DNA of 43,527 bases from Spirochaetaceae bacterium (GTDB lineage: Bacteria; Spirochaetota; Spirochaetia; DSM-27196; Alkalispirochaetaceae): positions 1-43,527 of the forward strand of contig REEH01000125.1 of NCBI GenBank assembly GCA_007695175.1, in the 5' to 3' direction. Below, one piece after another: positions 13,808-21,179 of this stretch; position 1 is the stretch's first letter, and each line of letters begins with the position of its first letter. Both the position numbers and the translations under genes were made by a program. The notes beneath the pieces were generated by a model. That model was not told the origin of the DNA and ran no database searches. It worked only from the letters and a program-made list of their open reading frames with translations.

Positions 13808-15798
13808 ACCCCGTATTCTGAATGATGAAGCGCTACCGCTTCAAGGAGGGCCTCACTCTCGAGCGCCTGAACCCGCTCTTTGAGCGTTTCCGGCGTGTCA
13901 TCGGGACGCAGGGGACACCGCTTCCGCAGCAGGATCGGCCCCGCGTCCACCTCGGGGATTACATAATGGACGGTACAGCCGCTCTCCGCCCGTCCCGCCG
14001 CGATCACCGCGGCGTGTACGTCTCCATCCATCCCGCCGGCGAAATCGGGCAGGAGGGAGGGGTGCACGTTGAGCGCCCGGTCCCGGTAGTGCCGGCAGAA
14101 AAGGGGTGAGAGGATGCGCATGAACCCCACGCAGAGCACCAGGTCCACCCGGTACCGCCCGAGCAGGTCGATCAGCTCCCGGTCGTAATCCTCCCGGCGG
14201 CGACGCACCGGCGGGGCGTCGGGGGTGCCGGGGGCTCCGGAGGCGGGGTCCACGAAATGGAAGGGGATGCGGTGTCGCGCCGCCCGCTCCAGGATCGGGG
14301 CCCGGGGACGATCCGAGATTATCACCTCGATCGAGGCCGGTACTTGATACTGTTCCGTCGCATCGATCAGCGCCTCCGTGGAAGTCCCCCGGGTCGAACC
14401 GAGGATACCGATCCGGAGTGGCCGCTCCCGGAGTTCGTTCATGTGATCGATCCGTCGTCTGATCAGCGCCTCCGTGCCGATATCCCGGCGGTGGGTCAGG
14501 GAGCCGACGATCTTCCGTATGCGCATCTCCGCTGCATCCTCCGCCCGGGCAATCGTTGCGGCGATTCCCGTCACCGCCAGCGTTCGGGACCCCTCCGTAA
14601 CCAGGCGGAGCGGCGGTCCCTCCCGCTGGGAGAGAGAACCCATGAAGGTCACGACGCGGTCCGGCGCCTCTTCCGGTACGTCCACCGGCAGGTCCACCGG
14701 CACGCCCCTCTCGCCCTTTTCCGGATAACCCGGCGGCACCAGGTACTTGCACACCGTGGCGGCGGCGCGGAATCGCACGTCCATCTCACCGATCCGCTCC
14801 GAGACGATCGCCAGAAAGATCTTGAGCAGGTCCGTCTGCAGCAGGGGCAGGACATTGAGCGCCTCCGGATCGCCGAAACGCGCGTTGTACTCCACGATCG
14901 CGATACCCCGGGCGGTAGCCATAAATCCTCCGTAGAGAATCCCTCGATAGGGAACGCCCGTCTTTTCCAGTATTCCCCGGACTACACGCTCGTTCAGACG
15001 CTGTGCGGCGACCACGTCCTGCCGCCCCAGGAAGGGAAGCGACGCGTTGGCATCGGTGTAGCTCCCCATACCGCCGGTGTTGGGTCCGCGATCATCCTCG
15101 TACGCCCGCTTATGGTCCTGTATCGCGGGCATATGCAGGCAGGAGTAGCCATCCGTAAAGGATAGCAGGGAGAATTCCTCGCCCAGCAGCTTCTCCTCGA
15201 TCACTATCCGTGGTGAATCCCGCAGAATCTCGCGGCACCAGGCAAGCGCCTCGTCGCTGGAAGCGAGATGATCCCCCGCCACCTTCACGCCCTTCCCACC
15301 GGCGAGGCCGTCCGCTTTCACCACGTAGGCATCGCCCAGTTCCGCCAGGGCGGACTCCGCTTCCCTCTCCGTCGTCACCACGAAGAAACGCGGCGTCGCC
15401 TCGGGGCACACCTCACGCAACAACTCCCGGCAGAAGGCCTTGCTCGTCTCGATCCGGGCAGGTCCCTGGCGCGGTCCCACCACGGGGATCCCCGCTGCCT
15501 CGAGAGCGTCTGTGACGCCCCCGGCCAGCGGCGCCTCCGGACCGATGCACGCCAGCTCCGCCCCCACGGCGCGGGCGGTCTCCACCGCAAGGGCCGGGTC
15601 GGTGATGTCCCCGACCGTGACCGGGGCGGCGGTGAGCGCTTCAATTCCGGGGTTGCGGTGCGTCCCGAGGCAGTAGAGCGTCGGGCGCTCCCGGGCCTCC
15701 GCTTCCGCCCCGGCCTCCGCCGCATCGACTTCCCTCCGGAGGAGCGTCTCCGCTATGGCGTGCTCCCGCGCGCCGGACCCGATGATCAGTATCCTCAT
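13804..15798 (-). CDS. purDN: Fused PurD-PurN: GAR synthetase and GAR transformylase
   Basis: A 664-residue bifunctional protein covering purine steps 2 and 3. Residues 1-452 are PurD: 'GSGAREHAIAE' at the N-terminus, the ATP-grasp 'VKADGLAGGKGV', 'QDHKRAYEDDRGPNTGGMG' and 'VEYNARFGDPE'. Residues 453-664 are PurN: 'GILGSTRGTS', 'VLCVGFMRILSPLF' and the catalytic Asn577, His579 ('NVHPSLLP') and Asp618 ('VDAGPIL'). The frame is continuous with no stop or shift between the domains. The ATG at 15798 overlaps the purF stop by 4 bases, and the upstream in-frame ATG is ignored because it lies deep inside purF. Separate purD and purN genes are the bacterial norm. Channelling of unstable phosphoribosylamine and GAR is a possible benefit. 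Confidence 0.95.
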   Translation of the reverse strand: MRILIIGSGAREHAIAETLLRREVDAAEAGAEAEARERPTLYCLGTHRNPGIEALTAAPVTVGDITDPALAVETARAVGAELACIGPEAPLAGGVTDALEAAGIPVVGPRQGPARIETSKAFCRELLREVCPEATPRFFVVTTEREAESALAELGDAYVVKADGLAGGKGVKVAGDHLASSDEALAWCREILRDSPRIVIEEKLLGEEFSLLSFTDGYSCLHMPAIQDHKRAYEDDRGPNTGGMGSYTDANASLPFLGRQDVVAAQRLNERVVRGILEKTGVPYRGILYGGFMATARGIAIVEYNARFGDPEALNVLPLLQTDLLKIFLAIVSERIGEMDVRFRAAATVCKYLVPPGYPEKGERGVPVDLPVDVPEEAPDRVVTFMGSLSQREGPPLRLVTEGSRTLAVTGIAATIARAEDAAEMRIRKIVGSLTHRRDIGTEALIRRRIDHMNELRERPLRIGILGSTRGTSTEALIDATEQYQVPASIEVIISDRPRAPILERAARHRIPFHFVDPASGAPGTPDAPPVRRRREDYDRELIDLLGRYRVDLVLCVGFMRILSPLFCRHYRDRALNVHPSLLPDFAGGMDGDVHAAVIAAGRAESGCTVHYVIPEVDAGPILLRKRCPLRPDDTPETLKERVQALESEALLEAVALHHSEYGV

Positions 15799-17306
15799 GG
15801 GGTGTTGTTCTCCCGGTCCGTCCCTCGGTCTGTCTCGTGGATGTAGGTTCCGCCGAGGCACGCCGTACAGGGTGTATCGATCTGGTGGTCCCCTTTGCGC
15901 GTTACCGCCTCCACCAGGTCCTCCAGCGTCTGGTACAGAAGCAGATCCGCTCCCAGGAATCGCGTCACCGCCGCCTCATCCTGGGATGCGGCGATCAGCT
16001 CCTCCCTGGTGGGTATATCCACGCCGTAGTAGCAGGGCTGCACCACCGGCGGGCAGGCGGAGGCAAAGTACACCTTCCGCGCCCCGAACTCCCGCACCAT
16101 ATGCACGATCTCACGGCTGGTGGTGCCGCGGACGATGCTGTCGTCCACGATGAGCACCGCCTTGTTCCGGATTTCCAGTTCCTGCGGGGAGAGCTTGTAC
16201 CGTACCGACTGGCGGCGCTGCGCCTGGTCCGGCATGATGAAGGTGCGTCCGATAAAGGGGTTCTTGTACAGCCCCTCCGAATAGTTGACCCCCAGCTCCC
16301 GCGCCATGGCGAGCGCCATCGTATTGGACGTGGCCGGGGCGGGGATTATCACGTCGGGACGGAGCTCGGGATATCGCTCTTTCCAGAGCTTTCCCAGGTT
16401 CTGACCCATGCGCAGGCGCGAGCGGTATACGTTCACGTTGTTGAGCATCGCGTCGGGCCGTGCGAAGTAGACGTACTCGAATATGCAGGGAGTAAATTCG
16501 CGGGCGCCCAGCCGGCGGGTGTGTACCTGGTGATCCCGGGAGATAAAAATGATTTCCCCGGGCTGCACATCCCGTACGCGTTTGTAGCCGAGCATGTAGA
16601 ACATCGTGTCTTCCGAGGCGAAGATGTGGTCTCGGGCTACGCCCCCATCGGTCTCACCACCGCTCCCGGATGTCGCGCGGTGTTCCTCTCCCGCGGCGGC
16701 ACGTGTGCCGTACACGAGGGGACGGATCCCGTGGGGGTCCCGCAGCGCCACCAGCCCGCGGTCCTTGATGATCATCACCGCCGAGACCGCCCCCTGGACG
16801 CGCCGGAACATCTCCGCCGCCGATACGCAGAGTCCCTCAAAAAAGAGGTCGTCCGAGATGCTCCGCTCCGGACCATTTCCAATGAAGCGGTGCAGCTCAT
16901 CCGCGAAGAGCTGCATGAGCATCTCCGAGTCGCTCCAGGAGTTGAGGTAGCGCTTGCGGTTTTCCTGCACCTCATGGCGCATCTCCCGGTAGTTGACGAT
17001 ATTACCGTTGTGGGCAAAAGCGATCCCGTTGGGGACGCTTGTCCACAGGGGCTGTACCTCGTCATCGGTACGGGAGCCGCTGGTGGGGTAACGGGTGTGG
17101 CCGATTCCCATGGCACCACGGAGGCGCTCCATATGGCGCTGCTCGAAGATATCCTGTACCAGGCCGATGCCCTTCTTGACGTGAAACTGCTCGTTGCACG
17201 TTATGATCCCCGCCGCGTCCTGGCCCCGGTGCTGGAGCTGCACCATGCTGTCGTAGAGCTCCGGTGCTACACCGTTGTGGGCGTAGATGCCCACAATACC
17301 ACACAT
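15795..17306 (-). CDS. purF: Amidophosphoribosyltransferase
   Basis: A 503-residue enzyme for the first committed purine step, PRPP plus glutamine to phosphoribosylamine. The Ntn glutaminase domain begins at Cys2 ('MCGIVGIY'), with 'HRGQDAAGI' and 'GIGHTRYPTSG' following. The phosphoribosyltransferase domain has the PRPP loop 'VLIVDDSIVRGTTSRE'. Cys274, Cys425, Cys480 and Cys483 match the positions of the four 4Fe-4S ligands of the Bacillus-type enzyme, so an iron-sulfur cluster is likely, but there is no propeptide before the catalytic cysteine beyond Met1. A short Gly/Ser-rich insertion lies at about residues 205-223. The start is fixed by the need for Cys2 and lies 4 bases after purE. Confidence 0.97.
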   Translation of the reverse strand: MCGIVGIYAHNGVAPELYDSMVQLQHRGQDAAGIITCNEQFHVKKGIGLVQDIFEQRHMERLRGAMGIGHTRYPTSGSRTDDEVQPLWTSVPNGIAFAHNGNIVNYREMRHEVQENRKRYLNSWSDSEMLMQLFADELHRFIGNGPERSISDDLFFEGLCVSAAEMFRRVQGAVSAVMIIKDRGLVALRDPHGIRPLVYGTRAAAGEEHRATSGSGGETDGGVARDHIFASEDTMFYMLGYKRVRDVQPGEIIFISRDHQVHTRRLGAREFTPCIFEYVYFARPDAMLNNVNVYRSRLRMGQNLGKLWKERYPELRPDVIIPAPATSNTMALAMARELGVNYSEGLYKNPFIGRTFIMPDQAQRRQSVRYKLSPQELEIRNKAVLIVDDSIVRGTTSREIVHMVREFGARKVYFASACPPVVQPCYYGVDIPTREELIAASQDEAAVTRFLGADLLLYQTLEDLVEAVTRKGDHQIDTPCTACLGGTYIHETDRGTDRENNTP

Positions 17307-17310
17307 TCCC

Positions 17311-17706
17311 TCACTGTCCCCCGGCGAAAGAGATGATACGGTGCGCCGCCAGCGCGGCATTACCCGGATCGATCACGGTGAGCACCGGCGTCTTGCTGGG
17401 CATCTGCAGGGTGGAGTGGATGTTCACCAGCATGTCCGTTTTGTCCGCAAAGGGCGGGCAGGCGATTACGGGCTTGTCCGAGTTGGCCGCTACGAATCCG
17501 GAGAGCGCGTTGGAGCGTCCCGCGATCGTAATGTACACCACCTGTTCCGCCCGGTAGGACTGGACGATCTCCAATACCTTCAGGGGCTGCTTGTGCGCCG
17601 ACGCCACGTGCCGTACGTGCTCCACCCGGAGCTCATCCAGGTGCCGCGCGATTGTGTCCGCGTGGGACGTATCCGCCTCTGATCCCATGATGAATACTAC
17701 TTTCAC
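17311..17706 (-). CDS. purE: AIR carboxylase PurE, class II (CO2-dependent) type
   Basis: A 131-residue protein. The sequence departs from the usual bacterial N5-CAIR mutase and matches the animal-like class II pattern: 'IMGSEADTSHADTI', 'VASAHKQP' (SAHK at 36-39 in place of SAHRT), 'YITIAGRSNALSGFVAANSDKPVIACPP' and 'STLQMPS'. Class II enzymes carboxylate AIR with CO2 directly and do not need PurK. Treponema denticola is a known bacterial user. No purK is present in this operon, in agreement. The start is taken as the GTG at 17706, which has GAGGAGG five bases upstream. An upstream ATG at 17772 would overlap purC and add 22 atypical residues. Confidence 0.9.
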   Translation of the reverse strand: MKVVFIMGSEADTSHADTIARHLDELRVEHVRHVASAHKQPLKVLEIVQSYRAEQVVYITIAGRSNALSGFVAANSDKPVIACPPFADKTDMLVNIHSTLQMPSKTPVLTVIDPGNAALAAHRIISFAGGQ

Positions 17707-17768
17707 TCGTTCCTCCTCAGTTTGAAGCAAAAAATCAACGCAAGACGGGAAAACCCGTCGGTCCTGTG

Positions 17769-18719
17769 TCACAAATCCAGCGGTTGCGGCCCCTCCGGAA
17801 AGGGAAAGTCCCTGCCCGTAATCCGCTCGTAGAGCGAGATATAGCGGAAGGATAGCTCCTCGATCAGTTCCGGGGGCGCGGCCGGGAGAACCTCGTCCCG
17901 GTAGGGGTCACAATTCTCCACAAACCATAGGCGCAGGAATTCCTTGTCTATGTTCGCCGGGTTTTCTCCCGCGGCGAAGCGCTCTTCGTAGGTGTCGGCT
18001 ATCCAGTACCGGCTGGAATCGGGGGTGTGGATCTCGTCGATCAGGCGGATCGTCCCATCCTCGTCGCGACCCATCTCGTACTTGGTGTCCACCAGGATCA
18101 GCCCGTGCTCCCGGGCGAGTTCCTGGCCGCGCGTGAAGAGCTCCAGCGCTTTGCCGCTGCAGTACGTCCAGTCCTCCTCCGTCATCCAGCCCTCGCCCAG
18201 GATTTCCGCGGGAGAGATGGGGCGGTCGTGCTCCTCCTTGGTGGTGGGCGTAAGGACGGGGGCGGCAAGCTTCTGGTTTTTTTTGAGCCCCTCCGGAAAG
18301 GTGATCCCGCAGTAGGTGCGAATTCCCTTGTTGTACACTGTCCAGAGGGATGTCTCGGTGGAGCCGGTGATATACCCGCGCACCACGAATTCGATCGGAA
18401 ATGGTGTGCACGCCCGTGCCAGCGTCACGTTGGGATGGGGGATGGAGAGCACCTGGTTGGGAATAATCGACGCTGTCTGCTCAAACCACCACGCGCTGGT
18501 GAGATTCAGAACCTGCCCCTTGAAGGGAACGGAGGCAAGGACGCGATCAAACGCACTCTGCCGGTCCGTGGTGATGAGCACAAGTTCGTCCCCGCGCCGG
18601 TACTGATCCCGTACCTTACCGCGCTTCTTCTCCGGCAAGGCCAGATCCGTCTCGGTGAGGCAATGGGGAATCGCAGCGCGAATCCTCTCACGATATGCCG
18701 CTTCCTGTGTCCTATACAT
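17769..18719 (-). CDS. purC: SAICAR synthase (phosphoribosylaminoimidazole-succinocarboxamide synthase)
   Basis: A 316-residue enzyme joining aspartate to CAIR with ATP. It is of the longer type common in yeast and many bacteria, with 'KRGKVRDQYRRGDELVLITTDRQSAFD' at the N-terminus, 'EFVVRGYITGSTETSLW', 'PTTKEEHDRPIS', 'LILVDTKYEMGRDEDG' and 'LIDEIHTPDSSRYW'. The ATG at 18719 lies inside the purQS stop region (8-base overlap) and has AGGAGGG upstream within purQS, so the two are translationally coupled. Sixty-two bases separate its stop from purE. Confidence 0.97.
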   Translation of the reverse strand: MYRTQEAAYRERIRAAIPHCLTETDLALPEKKRGKVRDQYRRGDELVLITTDRQSAFDRVLASVPFKGQVLNLTSAWWFEQTASIIPNQVLSIPHPNVTLARACTPFPIEFVVRGYITGSTETSLWTVYNKGIRTYCGITFPEGLKKNQKLAAPVLTPTTKEEHDRPISPAEILGEGWMTEEDWTYCSGKALELFTRGQELAREHGLILVDTKYEMGRDEDGTIRLIDEIHTPDSSRYWIADTYEERFAAGENPANIDKEFLRLWFVENCDPYRDEVLPAAPPELIEELSFRYISLYERITGRDFPFPEGPQPLDL

Positions 18720-20103
18720 ATTGAAAACCCTCCTGGGAAACTGGATTCATGAGTATTGTCGTGGCCAGGACGGCCTCCACCCTCCCCGCCGGGTCCACCG
18801 GACCGGCGTGGGTTGCCTCATCGGCGGGCCGGATCGTCCAGAGAACACCGCGGCGGAGCGACTCGATTCCGCGGCACCCGAACCAGTCCTGCAGGGCCTG
18901 CTGCGTTCTCGGGCCGATCACATCATCTCGCTCCCGTACCAGGAGGGTGAAGGATGGGCCCTCTCGCCCGGACCCGGAGGGCGCCGCGGTGAGGCGCTCC
19001 TTGTTTTCGTTGTAGAGTTCCCCCGTCCCGTGGACGCGCCGGAGCAGTTCCTCCCGCTCCTCCGGGGAAAGCTCCTCCCGAAGGCGAAGCTCCCAGTGCA
19101 CACGGCGCCGGATCGAGACGGGGATTCCGCGCCGATTGAGCGCGTTCTCCACGGACACCGCCGCGTTGTCCGTGATGATCAGCTCCACCACTACCTGTTC
19201 GGTATCGGGGTCCGGTTGATACACAGGCAGCGGCTCCGGCGGGGGCGGGGGCGGAGTTGCCGGGGGCGGAGCTGCCGCCGACGCGGGCGATGAGGACGGG
19301 GCCACACTGTAGGGTTCACCGCGAGAGTGGAAACGGAAGCGCGCATCGCCGTGACCGTGAGTGACCAGATACGCCCGGAGCGACCGGAATATGCCGTCCC
19401 CGGCGGCGGTACGCTCGGGATGAGGCATGATCGCCATGGCCGTCCCCGCCTCGTTGGTGAGAGCGGCGATGTTGGCGGTGGAGCCGTTGGGATTGACGGG
19501 GAACTCCGGGAGGGGAACTCCGGCCGCGTCGGTATACCGGAAGGCCACCAGCCCCTTCTCCTCCACGAGCCGCAGAGCCTCCGCGGTCAGGACGAAACGC
19601 CCCTCCGCGTGAGCGGCGGGAACACGGATCAGCTCCCCCGCCTGAAGATCTCCGGTAAACACCCCGGTGGAGGAGGGAGCGATCGTCTCTCGCCTCAAGG
19701 TAACCCAGGCATTGTAGAACCCGGTCCCCAGGATGCGTCCCGCCAGGACGCGCCGATTGGTTGTGAGAGCCACGCCCGGTACCAGGCCGGACTCCACCAG
19801 CATCTGGGCACCGTTGCAGATCCCGAGAACGGGCTTGCCCTGCTCGTTTTCCCGCAAGATCGCGGTCATTACCGGATCGAGCGCTGCGATAATGCCGGAA
19901 CGGCTCCGGTCCTCGTAGGAAAAACCTCCCGCCAGGACGTATCCGTCCAGGGATCGCAGGAGACCGCGATCCTCGTTCCAGAGGAAAGGAACGGGTCTCA
20001 TTCCGGCACGGGTGATCGCGAGTTCAGTCTCGCGCCCGCAGTTGGTGCCGGGAAACTGCACCACGCCGATTCTCGGTGCGTTGGCGACGGTGGTGTAGGC
20101 CAT
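18712..20103 (-). CDS. purQS: Fused PurQ with two C-terminal PurS-like domains (FGAM synthase subunits)
   Basis: A 463-residue protein. Residues 1-265 are the PurQ glutaminase: 'GVVQFPGTNCGRET', nucleophile Cys96 ('GICNGAQML'), and His228/Glu230 ('MPHPERT'). Residues 266-302 are a Ser/Ala/Pro linker with a run of prolines. Residues 303-372 and 383-463 each resemble PurS. The second is clear, running from 'SFTLLVRERDDVIGPRTQQAL' to 'TTILMNPVSQEGFQYV'. The first is more diverged, without the DPxG turn. PurS normally is a separate 80-90-residue protein that bridges PurQ and PurL, and the large PurL of E. coli carries a PurS-dimer-like domain at its own N-terminus. Here that pair seems to have been attached to PurQ instead. 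The ATG overlaps the purM stop by one base (TGATG). Confidence 0.88.
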   Translation of the reverse strand: MAYTTVANAPRIGVVQFPGTNCGRETELAITRAGMRPVPFLWNEDRGLLRSLDGYVLAGGFSYEDRSRSGIIAALDPVMTAILRENEQGKPVLGICNGAQMLVESGLVPGVALTTNRRVLAGRILGTGFYNAWVTLRRETIAPSSTGVFTGDLQAGELIRVPAAHAEGRFVLTAEALRLVEEKGLVAFRYTDAAGVPLPEFPVNPNGSTANIAALTNEAGTAMAIMPHPERTAAGDGIFRSLRAYLVTHGHGDARFRFHSRGEPYSVAPSSSPASAAAPPPATPPPPPPEPLPVYQPDPDTEQVVVELIITDNAAVSVENALNRRGIPVSIRRRVHWELRLREELSPEEREELLRRVHGTGELYNENKERLTAAPSGSGREGPSFTLLVRERDDVIGPRTQQALQDWFGCRGIESLRRGVLWTIRPADEATHAGPVDPAGRVEAVLATTILMNPVSQEGFQYV

Positions 20104-21179
20104 CACAGGCGCACCACCCCCGGGCCCTTGCTGCCGGACGCCTCGATCCGTCCGATCTCGAGGCAGGGCACCTTGAACGATTCCTCCATCACCGCCAGGG
20201 CGCGATCCCGTTCCTCCGGCGGTACCATCACGGTGAGACCTATGCCCATGTTGAAGACCCGGTAGAGTTCCTCCCTCTCGATCTCGCCCGCCCGGGCCAG
20301 AAGGGTGAAAAGGGGCGGCACCTCCCAGGAGTCCCGGTCGATCACTGCATCGCAACCGGTCGGAAGGACGCGGGGCACGTTCTCGATCAGTCCACCTCCG
20401 GTTATATGCGCCATGCCGCGCACGGAGATCCCCGCCTCCAGGAGCGCGGCGATGCCGCCGGTGTAGTTGATGTGCGACGCCAGGAGCGCATCCTTCAGCG
20501 TCCACTTCCCGGGAGCTTGCGCGCCGGCGGGCGGATAGCTCCGTTCCACCGGCATCTCCAGGGAGAGGGATTTCTCCGCGATTATCCGGCGCGCCAGGGA
20601 AAACCCGTTGGTGTGAAGGCCGCTCGATCCCGCCCCGAGAACCACGTCTCCCGGCCGGATCGCGGTACCGTTGATGATGCGGCTCTTTTCCACGATACCC
20701 GTAACCACCCCTACCAGGTCGTGCTCTCCCGGGAGGTATACTCCGGGCATCTCCGCCGTCTCCCCGCCGATGAGAGCCACGCCGATGCTTCGACACGCCG
20801 TGGCTATGCCCTGGACGATCTCCGCCACCTCCTCCGGCACGAGCACGTCATTGGCCACGTAGTCCAGGAAGGTGAGTGGCCGCGCCCCGTGGACGGCGAT
20901 ATCATTGCAGCAGGCGCTCACCAGGTCCGCCCCGATTCCGGAAAAGTCCCCCGCCTGTCGCGCCACGACCGTCTTGGTGCCCACCCCGTCCACGGATTGA
21001 ACCAGCACCGGCTCCCGATACGCGCCGATCAGCCCGGTGAGATCGTAGAACGCCCCGAAACTCCCCACCCCCGTCAGTACGGCAGGGGTGAAGGTGGAGG
21101 CCGCGGCGTGGCGGATCAGATCGACCGTCCGGTTGCCCGCCTCGATATCAACGCCGGAATCCCTGTAGGAAAGGCTCAC
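20103..21179 (-). CDS. purM: AIR synthetase (phosphoribosylformylglycinamidine cyclo-ligase)
   Basis: A 358-residue enzyme closing the imidazole ring from FGAM with ATP. Motifs are 'SVDGVGTKT', 'CCNDIAVHGARPLTFLDYVA', 'GGETAEMPGVY' and 'HITGGGLIENVPRVLP', all in the usual order and spacing. The start is taken as the GTG at 21179, which overlaps the purL stop by 4 bases (GTGA) and has GGGAGAAG upstream. An ATG ten codons earlier has no visible ribosome site. It is followed by purQS with a 1-base overlap. Confidence 0.96.
   Translation of the reverse strand: MSLSYRDSGVDIEAGNRTVDLIRHAAASTFTPAVLTGVGSFGAFYDLTGLIGAYREPVLVQSVDGVGTKTVVARQAGDFSGIGADLVSACCNDIAVHGARPLTFLDYVANDVLVPEEVAEIVQGIATACRSIGVALIGGETAEMPGVYLPGEHDLVGVVTGIVEKSRIINGTAIRPGDVVLGAGSSGLHTNGFSLARRIIAEKSLSLEMPVERSYPPAGAQAPGKWTLKDALLASHINYTGGIAALLEAGISVRGMAHITGGGLIENVPRVLPTGCDAVIDRDSWEVPPLFTLLARAGEIEREELYRVFNMGIGLTVMVPPEERDRALAVMEESFKVPCLEIGRIEASGSKGPGVVRL

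Noticed and set aside
20104-20796. N-terminal extension of the PurQ-PurS frame into purM
   Set aside because: The extra 231 residues are a shadow of purM in another frame, of biased composition. The PurQ family starts at the ATG at 20103, which overlaps the purM stop by one base.
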